NCBI RefSeq assembly: GCF_002335805.1
Contig: NZ_NISU01000001.1
Location: forward strand, 2,550,079-2,614,078
DNA: 64,000 nt
Source: Bacillus sp. FJAT-45350
GTDB taxonomy: Bacteria; Bacillota; Bacilli; Bacillales; NISU01
Direction of reading: 5' to 3'
This document shows positions 37,008-46,097 of this stretch, one piece after another (within the stretch, counting starts at the first letter, position 1; each line of letters opens with the position of its first letter). Position numbers and translations under genes: made by a program. A model generated the notes under the pieces. That model had not been told where the DNA came from, made no database searches, and saw only the letters and a list, made by a program, of their open reading frames with translations.

Positions 37008-37499
37008 CTAATTTGTCCACTTAGAATTTATAATCGACTGTTCTAGGTGAAAATGATCTGTCGGATCACGATACTCCTCAGAAACAAGGTTTCCATCAAT
37101 ATCTATGTAAAATTGATTACGATATACATTACTCGCAACCTTCGCCTCAACAATACCTACCCACTTTCCACCGATTGAAAATATCGCTTCTGTTTCATAT
37201 AATCCGTCCTCTACATGGTGCATCGTTTTTTGAATGTTATGTACCGTCTCTGGTCGGTCTAAAATAAGCTGGACATTTGCATTTGTAATAGGTTGTCCTG
37301 CGCTATCTTCTAAAAATAATTGGATATCCGTAGCCTTACCAGATTGATATGTAGAATCTAGTCCAACAACATCCATTCGCCAATCCGTTATAAGAGTTTC
37401 TTTTTCAATAAATGCAAAAATGCTCCAAATCGTAAGAAAAATAAAAGCTCCTGCCCCTAATAATGAAAGTAGAGGATACTTGTATAATGTCTTTTCCAT
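37008..37499 (-). CDS. FixH/YtkA-like membrane-anchored protein
   Basis: 163 residues: one N-terminal membrane segment (LLSLLGAGAFIFLTIWSIFAFI, residues 11-32), then an extracytoplasmic beta-rich domain with DIQLFLEDSAGQPITNANVQLIL and GLYETEAIFSIGGKWVGIVEA, the pattern of FixH/YtkA-like domains. ATG at 37499 follows GGGGGTGGG by about 10 bases; the longer frame from 37520 would start inside that ribosome site. FixH proteins assist cytochrome oxidase or copper-related assembly, but no such genes are adjacent here, so the role is open. Monocistronic. Confidence 0.65.
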   Translation of the reverse strand: MEKTLYKYPLLSLLGAGAFIFLTIWSIFAFIEKETLITDWRMDVVGLDSTYQSGKATDIQLFLEDSAGQPITNANVQLILDRPETVHNIQKTMHHVEDGLYETEAIFSIGGKWVGIVEAKVASNVYRNQFYIDIDGNLVSEEYRDPTDHFHLEQSIINSKWTN

Positions 37500-37603
37500 T
37501 TTCAAATTACCCACCCCCAATCTCTAACATTTTTTCCTATTTTATAATTTCTAAACAAAGCGTATCCGTTCACATTGCACATTTGTAGTAATTTTAGGCA
37601 AAC

Positions 37604-37646
37604 AAAAAGAAGACTTGCCATTAATAGTTGGCCAGTCTTCTTTCGT
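37604..37646 (-). terminator. Intrinsic terminator of the GNAT-nitrilase fusion gene
   Basis: On the minus strand AAAGAAGACTGGCCAAC pairs (one mismatch) with a loop-side TTGGCAAGTCTTCTTT-like arm, followed by TTTGTTT. It sits just downstream of the stop codon at 37648. Confidence 0.75.
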
Positions 37647-37647
37647 T

Positions 37648-39192
37648 TTAGTTTTCATCTAATTTATATGTCGTTTTATAGATATCATGACGACGATCTC
37701 GTAATTGATTAACACTACCAGATTTACGATGACGACGTAGTATTTCTAGATCCACATCTCCTACAACTACTGTATCAATATTAGGATTACACTCTCCTAC
37801 AACACCATCTCTTGAAAAAGAGAAATCCGATGGAGAGAAAATACCTGACTGAGCGTATTGAATATCCATATTCTCTACTTGTGGTAAATTACCTACCGTA
37901 CCTGATAGAACTGTATATACTTGATTCTCTACCGCTCTAGCTTGAGAACAATATCTAACACGTAAATATCCTTGTCTATCGTCTGTACAGAATGGAGTAA
38001 AAATAATATTAGCACCTTTATCTACTGCAATTCGCGCAAGCTCTGGAAATTCAATATCGTAACAAATTTGAATTGCAATCTTCCCACAATCTGTGTCAAA
38101 GACACGAACTTCATTACCTGGGGAAATCCCCCACCATTTACGTTCATTTGGTGTAATGTGAAGCTTGTATTGCTTTTCAATAGTCCCATCTCGTCTAAAT
38201 AAATAAGCGATATTATAAACTTTATTCCCCTCTTCAACAAAGTGAGAACCACCAATAATATTAATATTGTATTTAACAGCAAGATTCGTAAACAATTCAA
38301 TATAGTCCTCTGTATATTCAGCTAACTTACGAATTGCTCTACTTGGGCTTTTCTCTGGTAAAAAAGATAACAGCTGTAATGTAAAGATTTCTGGGAACAC
38401 TGCAAAATCAGAACCATAGCCTGATGCTACATCAGTATAATATTCACATTGAGTAGCAAATTCATCGAAAGAATCGATTTTCTTCATCATATATTGAATC
38501 GTCGTAATTCGTACTGGGAATGCTGTACGGAACTGCCTTCTTGTTTTCGGTTGATAGTCAATATTATTCCATTCCATCAACGTCGCATATCTCATTGAGG
38601 CTTTGTCATCTTCTAAGTAATTTTTATTAATTCTCTTAAGAGTGAATCCGTTCATTACTTGAAAAGTAAGTACTGGGTCAAAAATATTATGAATCATAAC
38701 CTCTTCAACATACTGTCGAGGCGTTAGCTCATTTCCGAACTTATAGTAGTTTGGAATCCGTCCGCCAATAACAATACTCTTAAGATTCAATTCCCTTGCT
38801 AAGTCTTTTCTCGCTTCATATAAACGACGACCGATTTTCATTCTTCTATATTCAGGGTGAACCATTACTTCCATCCCATAAAGATTGTATCCCTCTGGGT
38901 CATGATTTGTTATATAGCCCTCATCGGTAATTTCATCCCATGTATGTTGGTCATCATATTCATCAAAATTAATAATCAAACTGCTACATGAACCAATAAT
39001 TTTTCCGTCATATTCCACACAAAGCTGTCCCTCTGGAAATATGCTTATATGGCTTTCTAAATGTTCACTTTTCCATGGCTCCATATTAGGAAAACAAAGC
39101 TTTTGTAATTCTACAATCTCTGCAAAGTCTGTTTCTTTTATCCTTCTTATTTCAATCTTTTTCTCAAAATTGGATAAATCAATTTTTAACAT
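37648..39192 (-). CDS. yhcX: GNAT acetyltransferase fused to a nitrilase-type carbon-nitrogen hydrolase (YhcX-like)
   Basis: 514 residues in two domains. Residues about 15-200 are a GNAT fold with the acetyl-CoA loop VHPEYRRMKIGRRLYEARKDL. Residues about 228-500 are a nitrilase-superfamily hydrolase with its catalytic triad visible as Glu in VFPEIF, Lys in QYKLHITPNERKWWGI and Cys in IAIQICYDIEFPEL. The same fusion exists as YhcX in Bacillus. Substrates of both domains are unknown; hydrolysis of an amide followed by acetylation of the released amine is one reading. ATG 39192 is followed by a conserved start LKIDLSNFEKK. Confidence 0.88.
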   Translation of the reverse strand: MLKIDLSNFEKKIEIRRIKETDFAEIVELQKLCFPNMEPWKSEHLESHISIFPEGQLCVEYDGKIIGSCSSLIINFDEYDDQHTWDEITDEGYITNHDPEGYNLYGMEVMVHPEYRRMKIGRRLYEARKDLARELNLKSIVIGGRIPNYYKFGNELTPRQYVEEVMIHNIFDPVLTFQVMNGFTLKRINKNYLEDDKASMRYATLMEWNNIDYQPKTRRQFRTAFPVRITTIQYMMKKIDSFDEFATQCEYYTDVASGYGSDFAVFPEIFTLQLLSFLPEKSPSRAIRKLAEYTEDYIELFTNLAVKYNINIIGGSHFVEEGNKVYNIAYLFRRDGTIEKQYKLHITPNERKWWGISPGNEVRVFDTDCGKIAIQICYDIEFPELARIAVDKGANIIFTPFCTDDRQGYLRVRYCSQARAVENQVYTVLSGTVGNLPQVENMDIQYAQSGIFSPSDFSFSRDGVVGECNPNIDTVVVGDVDLEILRRHRKSGSVNQLRDRRHDIYKTTYKLDEN

Positions 39193-39313
39193 TTCTCTAG
39201 TCTCCCTTCGATAGCAAATCCACTATTTAAGAGTGTACCCTTTTTGCTTGTATGTGAACAGAATTTTGCATAGAAAACAGCAGTTTTAGTTTCTTAACAT
39301 TTATATAATAGCA

Positions 39314-39350
39314 AAGAGCTTTACAAATCGATGATTTGTAAAGCTCTTTA
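39314..39350 (-). terminator. Intrinsic terminator of cheX
   Basis: A perfect 17-base stem (AAAGAGCTTTACAAATC / GATTTGTAAAGCTCTTT) with a 3-base loop. A short overlapping ORF in this region is an artefact of the palindrome. Confidence 0.8.
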
Positions 39351-39374
39351 TAGACGTCTCCCCAAAGTAACCTT

Positions 39375-39839
39375 CTATTTCTCTTCTTCTTTAACAGAAA
39401 TATGTACATCTAAATTACCTATTTGAGTCTCTAATGGGACACTTACAAACATTTTATTTGAACGAAAATTTGAGATACCTTCATTTATAATTGGTGGTGT
39501 TACATCGATGATGCAATCTTCCTTAGAAAGTTCTGTTGCTGTCGTACCAGCTACCCAATTTCCGAACTCTTGAACTGCACTCCATCCCATATCATCCAAT
39601 TCAACAACTTCCATACCGCCCATCATAACTCCTACAAGCTTCTTAGCTGTATCGTCAGAAAAAGAACAAATAATTTGTCCATTTAATTGACCATTAATAC
39701 CTAGTATAACGGATATATGATTCGATGCGACTGGACTTTTCCCTGCTGATGCTTGCAGAGGTATTACTTCTAAACCAAAATGACTTTGCAAAATCGATTT
39801 AGTTGCTCGACAAATAGCATTTACATGTTTTACGTTCAT
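39375..39839 (-). CDS. cheX: CheX-like CheY-P phosphatase
   Basis: 154 residues. The phosphatase helix reads WSAVQEFGNWVAGTTATEL and keeps the S-x3-E-x2-N signature of CheC/CheX/FliY, followed about 20 residues later by PP (VTPPIINEG). The N-terminus CRATKSILQSHFGLEV is also typical. ATG 39837-39839 follows GGGGGACT. In chemotaxis, CheX dephosphorylates CheY-P. It stands alone here, not in a che operon, and could act on the CheY-like regulator at 54508-54900 or on other regulators. Confidence 0.82.
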   Translation of the reverse strand: MNVKHVNAICRATKSILQSHFGLEVIPLQASAGKSPVASNHISVILGINGQLNGQIICSFSDDTAKKLVGVMMGGMEVVELDDMGWSAVQEFGNWVAGTTATELSKEDCIIDVTPPIINEGISNFRSNKMFVSVPLETQIGNLDVHISVKEEEK

Positions 39840-40018
39840 TTTGAGTCCCCCATATTTATACAATCTAAACTTTTTTAGCTGTATTTATAATTTTTCAATA
39901 AATCAGATAGTAAATAATAACCATGCTCTATTTTACCATGTTTTAGTGAGTTAGTCCTTTTTTTTATATTCTTGTTTGACTTTTGTCATATTAATTTATG
40001 ACTATAATTCCATTAATT

Positions 40019-40708
40019 TTATTCCTCTTCTTTATTCCGAATGACATACCACTGCTCTCTAGCCATCTCGACTGTTTTCGTTTCAAAAGAACGACTCTTA
40101 TGTTCAATGACCATCGAAAAGTAGCGGACTGCTTCTTGCTCATTTCCAGCTCTTCTACTTAATTCCCCTAATAAGTAGAGTAACTTAATTTCAGACATTT
40201 GAGTACCAAGAAAGTCAGACTGCTCATAAGCACTTTTATAATAGTTTAACGATAGCCTTAAAAATCGCATCTCTTGTTTCTCTTCTTCCTTCATACGGTA
40301 GAGCCAAGCTAACCGAAGACAAAGACCCGCCATCACAATATGCTTTTCTTTTTTTAACGTACCAGCAACGATGCCAAGCTTATACGTTTCAATTGCATCA
40401 TCAACGGTACGAATATCTCCAAAGTCTCTTGGAAGCCACCTTTTTGAAACTTGCTCGTAAATAGCTTCCTCTGCTCCTGGAGGAAAATTATTTGAGAACA
40501 TATCAGAAAACGCATAGCCACACTTAGGGCATACAATGATTTCATATAATGCAGGATTATATTCCGGGTTCTTATATGTAGTATGAAAGTCAGTATCTAT
40601 CATATCTACCCGAATAAAACGAGAACGGAGCTTTTTTGAGGTATGCCTTTCATTACAAAGTAAACAAGTATGTTCTTTATCATAAAACGGTTCTATTTCC
40701 TGGGACAA
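40019..40708 (-). CDS. DUF2225 protein with zinc-binding and helical-repeat regions
   Basis: 229 residues. The N-terminal part has two Cys-x2-Cys pairs (TCLLCNE near residue 14 and IIVCPKCGYAFS near 58) that probably bind zinc. The rest is helical with TPR-like character (LSLNYYKSAYEQ, LLYLLGELSRRAGNEQEAVRYFSMVIEH). The start is TTG at 40706-40708, 4 bases after GAGAGGTGAT. The family is common in Firmicutes and has no established function; protein-protein interaction through the helical part is a reasonable guess. Confidence 0.75.
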   Translation of the reverse strand: MSQEIEPFYDKEHTCLLCNERHTSKKLRSRFIRVDMIDTDFHTTYKNPEYNPALYEIIVCPKCGYAFSDMFSNNFPPGAEEAIYEQVSKRWLPRDFGDIRTVDDAIETYKLGIVAGTLKKEKHIVMAGLCLRLAWLYRMKEEEKQEMRFLRLSLNYYKSAYEQSDFLGTQMSEIKLLYLLGELSRRAGNEQEAVRYFSMVIEHKSRSFETKTVEMAREQWYVIRNKEEE

Positions 40709-40856
40709 CTAAATCACCTCTCCTATAACTACTGTCTCTTTATTTCATTTTAGTACAAAAGCAATAGCGCTTCTAGGTGTTGAAGTAAAATAATAGTTAT
40801 ATTACTTCAACCATTACTTATGTATGAGAACAAAAAATACCCCCCCTCTAGCAAAG

Positions 40857-40897
40857 AGGCCGCTAAAAAAGTGAAAATCACACTTTTTCAGCGGCCT
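40857..40897 (-). terminator. Intrinsic terminator of the nucleoside ABC transporter operon
   Basis: AGGCCGCTAAAAAAGTG pairs with CACTTTTTCAGCGGCCT (one bulge), with a short loop. It follows the last permease gene on the minus strand, and a G/C-rich base makes it strong. Confidence 0.8.
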
Positions 40898-40923
40898 CCT
40901 AGCAAACGGAGGGAGTTACTATA

Positions 40924-41886
40924 TTATCTAGAGCCTTTCTCATATGGCTTACCTATTGCTTTTGGTGCATCTGCTTTTCCAACAAATCCAGCTAACGCTA
41001 ATATTGTTAGTACATAAGGTGCTATTAGCAAAAAGACCTGTGGTATATCTCGTAACATTGGTATTTGCTGACCAATGACACTTAATGAATTGGCCAATCC
41101 AAAGAAAAGTGCTGCTCCAAGTGCACCTATTGGATGCCACTTACCGAAAATTAATGCTGCTAGGGACATGAAACCCTGTCCTGCAATTGTATTTGCAGCA
41201 AAATTTAATGAAATTGATAAGGCGAATATTGCTCCGCCAAATCCTGCTAAAGCACCACTTAACATAACCCCTACATACCTCATTTTAATGACATTAACAC
41301 CCATCGTATCTGCCGCCATTGGGTGCTCACCAACAGAACGAAGTCGAAGTCCAAACGGTGTCTTATATATAACATACCAAACTAGAAATGCAATAATAAT
41401 TGCAATATACGAGGTTGGATAAATATTTGTAAAGAACAACCGTCCAATAATAGGTATATCACTCAAGAGAGGAATCGTTTCCGGATAGATTCTGTAGTTG
41501 ATAAAGTCTGTTTGCCCTTTTCCATAGATATTTTTTACTAAGAAAACCGATAAACCAACAGCAAGGAAGTTAAGTGCTACCCCACTTACAATTTGATCAG
41601 CTTTAAAGGTAATCGAAGCGACAGCATGAAAGAGAGAGAATAGTGCCCCGGCAATGATTGCTACTATGAAAGCGAGCCAAGGTGATGCTGCTCCTAGCCC
41701 TGCATTTTCAAAAATCAGTGTAAATACAACACCTACAAAAGCACCAATAACCATTAACCCTTCTAATCCAATATTAACAATACCTGATCGTTCACTAAAT
41801 AAGCCACCTAATGCCGTTAAAACTAATGGGCTTGCTGAAAAAATGGCTGCAGGAATTACAAGAGATAAAACTTGCATAAAATCCAT
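40924..41886 (-). CDS. nupQ: Nucleoside ABC importer permease (NupQ-like)
   Basis: 320 residues with about 8-9 membrane segments, of the branched-chain/simple-sugar permease superfamily. Family segments are TALGGLFSERSGIVNIGLEGLMVIGAF (residues 24-50) and the coupling loop PFGLRLRSVGEHPMAADTMGVN near 190. It is the last gene of a four-gene operon, adjacent to the paired permease with no gap. B. subtilis NupNOPQ imports guanosine and other nucleosides; the same order here supports a nucleoside role. The partner permease is at 41887-42948. Confidence 0.85.
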   Translation of the reverse strand: MDFMQVLSLVIPAAIFSASPLVLTALGGLFSERSGIVNIGLEGLMVIGAFVGVVFTLIFENAGLGAASPWLAFIVAIIAGALFSLFHAVASITFKADQIVSGVALNFLAVGLSVFLVKNIYGKGQTDFINYRIYPETIPLLSDIPIIGRLFFTNIYPTSYIAIIIAFLVWYVIYKTPFGLRLRSVGEHPMAADTMGVNVIKMRYVGVMLSGALAGFGGAIFALSISLNFAANTIAGQGFMSLAALIFGKWHPIGALGAALFFGLANSLSVIGQQIPMLRDIPQVFLLIAPYVLTILALAGFVGKADAPKAIGKPYEKGSR

Positions 41887-42948
41887 TTAAATCTCCTCCT
41901 TTTTCACCCTGTTCATTATCCAGCGAATGAGATAACTAGAGGCAACGAAGAAAATAATTAAGGCGATGACAATATCAACTAACTCGGTTGGTACACCTGC
42001 TTGTGATTGCATATTTAATGCACCAATTTTCAGCCCTCCAAAAAGACCAGCAGCTAATATGACACCTAGCGCACTATTAGCACCAAGTAATGCGACTGCG
42101 ATACCATCAAACCCAACGCCCGTAAAACCAGACATGATTGACATATACTGATACGTACCTAAGCCTTCCATTGCTCCTGCAACACCAGCAAAGGCTCCTG
42201 AAATGACTAGGGAAAGTACGATATTTGTTTTAACACTTATCCCTGCATATTCAGATGCATGTTGATTAAAGCCTACCGCCCGTAGCTCAAAACCTCTAGT
42301 TGTCTTCCAAAGAACGAACCACATCACAACACTTCCAAGAATAGCAATGAGAATCCCATAATGAAGTCTTGAAAAGTCCGTAACTGACTGTAAAAAAGGA
42401 GACGCTAGAGACGCTGTTTCACTAATTCTATCCGTCCGTTCACCTGGTACTAACAGATAAGAACGTATTAGAAAGTTTACCGTGTGTAAGGCAATATAGT
42501 TCATCATGATTGTAACAATCACTTCATGAACCTGAAATCGAGCCTTTAAAAAACCTGGGATTAGCCCCCACAGAGCTCCGGCTAATGCACCAGCCAAGAT
42601 TGCTAGCGGCAAATGAATAATCGAAGGTAAATCTAAGGCAACCCCTACGTAAACTGATGCTAACCATCCAACAATTAATTGGCCTTCTACACCAATATTG
42701 AACAGTCCAGTTCTAAAGGCAAAGGCAACTGCCAGACCCGCTAAAATCAGAGGTGTCATCGTCCTTAATGTCTCACCTATGTAGTACATTTCACCGAAAA
42801 TCCCTCGTAGGAGAGAAAAGTAACCAGTGATCGGATTATAGCCACTTAGTAGCATAATTATTGCCCCCACTAGTATTCCGAAAAACACAGCAATAATAGG
42901 GACTGATAAACTTACTAGCCGTTCTGCAGGTATCCATTTTTTCATCAT
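41887..42948 (-). CDS. nupP: Nucleoside ABC importer permease (NupP-like)
   Basis: 353 residues with a coupling loop TRGFELRAVGFNQHASEYAGISV near residue 215 and an N-terminal membrane anchor. LRTMTPLILAGLAVAFAFRTGLFNIGVEGQL (residues about 60-90) is the conserved permease signature. Its start overlaps the ATPase gene by 4 bases (ATGA type), showing translational coupling. It forms a heterodimeric channel with the NupQ-like permease. Confidence 0.85.
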   Translation of the reverse strand: MMKKWIPAERLVSLSVPIIAVFFGILVGAIIMLLSGYNPITGYFSLLRGIFGEMYYIGETLRTMTPLILAGLAVAFAFRTGLFNIGVEGQLIVGWLASVYVGVALDLPSIIHLPLAILAGALAGALWGLIPGFLKARFQVHEVIVTIMMNYIALHTVNFLIRSYLLVPGERTDRISETASLASPFLQSVTDFSRLHYGILIAILGSVVMWFVLWKTTRGFELRAVGFNQHASEYAGISVKTNIVLSLVISGAFAGVAGAMEGLGTYQYMSIMSGFTGVGFDGIAVALLGANSALGVILAAGLFGGLKIGALNMQSQAGVPTELVDIVIALIIFFVASSYLIRWIMNRVKKEEI

Positions 42949-44474
42949 TTGCTTTCACCTGCCTCTTCCTTCTTACCGCCAGCCATTAGTAAACCTAGCT
43001 CTCGTTCATCTGTTTCTTTAGCGTCAACGATAGCAACAATCTCTCCTTCAAAAATAACAGCAATTCTATCACTAACATTCAGTACTTCATCTAATTCTAA
43101 TGAAATTAGAAGAACAGCTTTACCTAAATCCCTCTCTTTAACCAAACGAGAATGAATCGATTCAATTGCCCCTACATCAAGTCCACGGGTTGGTTGAGCA
43201 GCGATCAATAAATCAGGTGACCTGTCTACTTCACGAGCAATGATAGCTTTCTGTTGATTACCTCCTGATAAAGCTCGAGCAAGAGTGTATTCTGAAGGTG
43301 TCCGAACATCATATTCTTCAATTAACTCTCTAGCTTTCTTAAATATTTCATTAAAATTCAAGATTGAATTTCTTGAATAAGGTTTTTGGTAATATGTTTG
43401 TAATACAATATTTTCACCGACTGAGAAATCAAGAACTAAGCCATGCTTATGTCGGTCTTGTGGAATATGACCAACCCCTTCTTCTGTCACTTTTCGGGGA
43501 ACTAAATGTGTAATATCTTTTTTATTTAAAAATACGCTTCCACTTTCTACCTTTGATAACCCAGTAATTGCTTGGATTAGTTCGGTTTGACCATTTCCGT
43601 CAACACCAGCAATTCCTAGAATTTCACCAGCTTTCACTTCTAAGTTAAGTTTATTGAGAGCTGCTATATCTCTCGAATCTTTGACAACTAAATCTTCAAC
43701 TTTTAATACCGTATCCTTTGGTGTAGCAGGTCCCTTTTCAACTGAAAAATTAACTTCTCTTCCTACCATCATCGCAGCTAGTTGATCAGGATTTGTTTCT
43801 GAAATATTTACTGTTCCAATACCTCGACCACGTCGTATCACTGTACAACGAGTACATACTTCCATTATTTCCTTCAGCTTATGGGTAATCAAAATAATCG
43901 ATTTTCCTTCAGCCGTTAATGTTTTCATGATTCCAATAAGCTCTGTTATTTCTTGTGGTGTTAAAGCTGCTGTTGGCTCGTCAAAAATTAAAATTTCAGC
44001 GCCACGGTATAACGTTTTAATAATTTCAACCCTCTGTTGCATTCCTACAGAAATATCTTCTATTTTTGCGTAAGGATCAACCGCTAAACCATACCTCTTT
44101 GAAAGCTCATCAATATCCTTAGCTGCCTTACTTAGGTTAAGCTGTCCTGCCTGTGTCGGTTCTTTACCTAAAATAATGTTTTCTGTTACCGTAAATGTAT
44201 CGACTAACATAAAATGTTGATGGACCATTCCAATACCAAGACGATTGGCGACATTAGGGTCAGTGATTTCCACCTTTTTCCCTTTAACATAAATCTCCCC
44301 TCGTTCTGGTTGATAGAGTCCAAATAATACATTCATTAATGTTGATTTCCCTGCACCATTTTCACCAAGTAGTGCATGAATTTCTCCTTTTTCAACTTGG
44401 AGAGTTACATTATCGTTTGCTACAATCCCTGGAAATTCCTTACGAATGTCTCTCATTTCTATGACGTAACTCAA
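42945..44474 (-). CDS. nupO: Nucleoside ABC importer ATPase with two nucleotide-binding domains (NupO-like)
   Basis: About 509 residues holding two ABC domains. The first has Walker A GENGAGKST near residue 36, signature ISVGMQQRVEI near 140 and Walker B ILIFDEPTAAL near 160. The second has a degenerate Walker A (GVDGNGQTE), signature LSGGNQQKAIIAREV near 395 and a Walker B in which the usual Asp-Glu is replaced (LLIAAQPTRGLD). This asymmetry is standard for sugar/nucleoside-type ATPases. I choose TTG at 44472-44474, 6 bases after AGGGGTG; a GTG three codons upstream overlaps that site. A stem-loop at 44575-44616 separates it from the binding-protein gene. Confidence 0.87.
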   Translation of the reverse strand: MSYVIEMRDIRKEFPGIVANDNVTLQVEKGEIHALLGENGAGKSTLMNVLFGLYQPERGEIYVKGKKVEITDPNVANRLGIGMVHQHFMLVDTFTVTENIILGKEPTQAGQLNLSKAAKDIDELSKRYGLAVDPYAKIEDISVGMQQRVEIIKTLYRGAEILIFDEPTAALTPQEITELIGIMKTLTAEGKSIILITHKLKEIMEVCTRCTVIRRGRGIGTVNISETNPDQLAAMMVGREVNFSVEKGPATPKDTVLKVEDLVVKDSRDIAALNKLNLEVKAGEILGIAGVDGNGQTELIQAITGLSKVESGSVFLNKKDITHLVPRKVTEEGVGHIPQDRHKHGLVLDFSVGENIVLQTYYQKPYSRNSILNFNEIFKKARELIEEYDVRTPSEYTLARALSGGNQQKAIIAREVDRSPDLLIAAQPTRGLDVGAIESIHSRLVKERDLGKAVLLISLELDEVLNVSDRIAVIFEGEIVAIVDAKETDERELGLLMAGGKKEEAGESK

Positions 44475-44574
44475 CCAGATCACCCCTATCAGTAAACCTT
44501 CGAATTAAGAAGAGCTAGTAGTTAGTCTTTTCATCAATTAGTACTTCTTAAAGTCGCTTTTATTTTTCAAAAAA

Positions 44575-44616
44575 AGGTTGTTAAAAAAGAATGCTATTTA
44601 TCTTTTTTAACAACCT
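44575..44616 (-). terminator. Stem-loop between nucleoside-binding lipoprotein and ATPase genes (leaky terminator)
   Basis: AGGTTGTTAAAAAAGA pairs perfectly with TCTTTTTTAACAACCT, 10-base loop, followed on the minus strand by TTTTTGAAAA. It probably reduces read-through so that the lipoprotein is made in excess over the membrane complex. Confidence 0.75.
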
Positions 44617-44628
44617 AGCTTAGCTTGT

Positions 44629-45753
44629 CTATTGCTGCGCCTCTAAAAATTCTGCATATTCATCATCTGTCATCGGTACTTCTATTTCTCCGTTTTGAAT
44701 CATTGTTCTATGTTCTTCAACTGCTTCCAACGCTTCTTCTGTAACATTTTCTTGAGTATCTGCAATACCTACACCATCTTCTTCAAGTCCAAATTCAATT
44801 ACTTCTCCACCAGGGTAATTTCCATTCATTGTTTGCTCAGATACTGCATATACAGCATTATCAACACGTTTTACCATTGAAGTTAGTGTTACGTTTTCAG
44901 GGAGACCTTCTTCATGTTGGTCTCTATCTACACCAATAGCCCATACTTCTTCACCAGCTCGCTTACGGTTTTTTGCCTCTGTAAATAAACCATTACCTGT
45001 TCCACCAGCTGCATGATAAATGATATCTGCACCTTGAGCGTACATCGTATTTGCAATTGCTTGTCCTCTAGTTGCATCATTGAATGATTCAGCATATTGC
45101 ACAGAAACTTCAGCTTCTGGGTTTACCATCTTTACACCGGCTTTAAAACCATTCTCAAACTTCTTAATTAAAGAACCTTCCACTCCACCAATAAAGCCAA
45201 CTTGATTTGTTTCTGTTTGAAGCCCTGCAACAACACCTACAAGAAAAGAACCTTCATGTTCTTTGAAAGTGATATTTGCTACATTTGGTAGCGTCTCTCC
45301 ATTCGTATCGACAACAACATCATCAACAATTGCTAATTGAGCATCAGACTGTTGCGTTGCAATTGTGGCAATGTCATTTGCCATTAAGAATCCAATCCCC
45401 CAAACTAAATCAATTCCTTCACGAACTAATGAGTTTAAGTTAGGGCCATAATCCCCTGCGTCACCTGATTGTAAGTATTTGAAATCTTGTCCCTCTGTTA
45501 AGTCATTATCTGCACCAAAACGTTGCATCCCTTCCCAAGCTGATTGGTTAAATGACTTGTCATCAACTCCACCAACATCTGTAACCATCCCAACTGAAAA
45601 GTCAGTAGCGTCATCAGTTGCTTCTTCACCTGGTGCCTCTTCTGTTACTGGGTCTTCCTCAACAGGAGCTGGATCAGCTGCTGTTCCACAAGCACCTAAT
45701 ACAGTACCTGTAGCTAAAATAAGTGACAAAAACATCGAAAGTTTTTTCTTCAT
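44629..45753 (-). CDS. nupN: BMP-family nucleoside-binding lipoprotein (NupN-like)
   Basis: 374 residues. A lipoprotein signal ends in VLGAC with Cys at about residue 22, followed by a very acidic linker (residues 26-52: many Glu, Asp, Pro). The mature domain is of the Bmp/PnrA type: FSVGMVTDVGGVDDKSFNQSAWEGMQRF (near residue 52), YHAAGGTGNGLF near 245 and WAIGVDRDQ near 270, the last two contacting purine nucleosides in known structures. ATG 45753 follows AGGAGG. It is the first gene of nupNOPQ and sits on the outer face of the membrane. Confidence 0.88.
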   Translation of the reverse strand: MKKKLSMFLSLILATGTVLGACGTAADPAPVEEDPVTEEAPGEEATDDATDFSVGMVTDVGGVDDKSFNQSAWEGMQRFGADNDLTEGQDFKYLQSGDAGDYGPNLNSLVREGIDLVWGIGFLMANDIATIATQQSDAQLAIVDDVVVDTNGETLPNVANITFKEHEGSFLVGVVAGLQTETNQVGFIGGVEGSLIKKFENGFKAGVKMVNPEAEVSVQYAESFNDATRGQAIANTMYAQGADIIYHAAGGTGNGLFTEAKNRKRAGEEVWAIGVDRDQHEEGLPENVTLTSMVKRVDNAVYAVSEQTMNGNYPGGEVIEFGLEEDGVGIADTQENVTEEALEAVEEHRTMIQNGEIEVPMTDDEYAEFLEAQQ

Positions 45754-46097
45754 TATTTTTTCCTCCTACTTTTCATTGTTACGTCCTCCTTATATCTTTT
45801 TTCATAAATGGATTCTTTATGCAAAATGTTACTTATAAACGTTTAAATGCATTTATGTTCCTTACAGTTAACCAATATAATCAGATTTTGTTGGTTACTG
45901 TCAGATTTTTTGATATGAAATAAATCGGTACGAGAGAGGATTTAGATATCTAGTAGCGAAATGGATTACTAGCAGTCATTTGATCGTTCCATTCATACAT
46001 CTACTACTTAGAAACCCATACATGATGCCTACATCTATCTTTTTAATATCCATAAATTTGAAATACAACTTCGACTTTTACTTAAAATTGGAAGGTT
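45754..46097. other. Divergent intergenic region between nupN and glgB
   Basis: 344 bases. It holds an imperfect inverted repeat at 45865-45900 (CAGTTAACCAA / TTGGTTACTG) that could be a leader hairpin of nupN or a protein site. I found no purine riboswitch, PurR box or convincing -35/-10 pair for either operon. Confidence 0.5.

Noticed and set aside
39227-39409. 60-codon ORF downstream of cheX
   Set aside because: It spans the cheX terminator palindrome and overlaps the cheX end; no ribosome site.
45754-46097. Purine riboswitch or PurR boxes upstream of nupN
   Set aside because: Neither strand contains the GATATGG loop or PurR-box-like repeats; only an imperfect inverted repeat is present.
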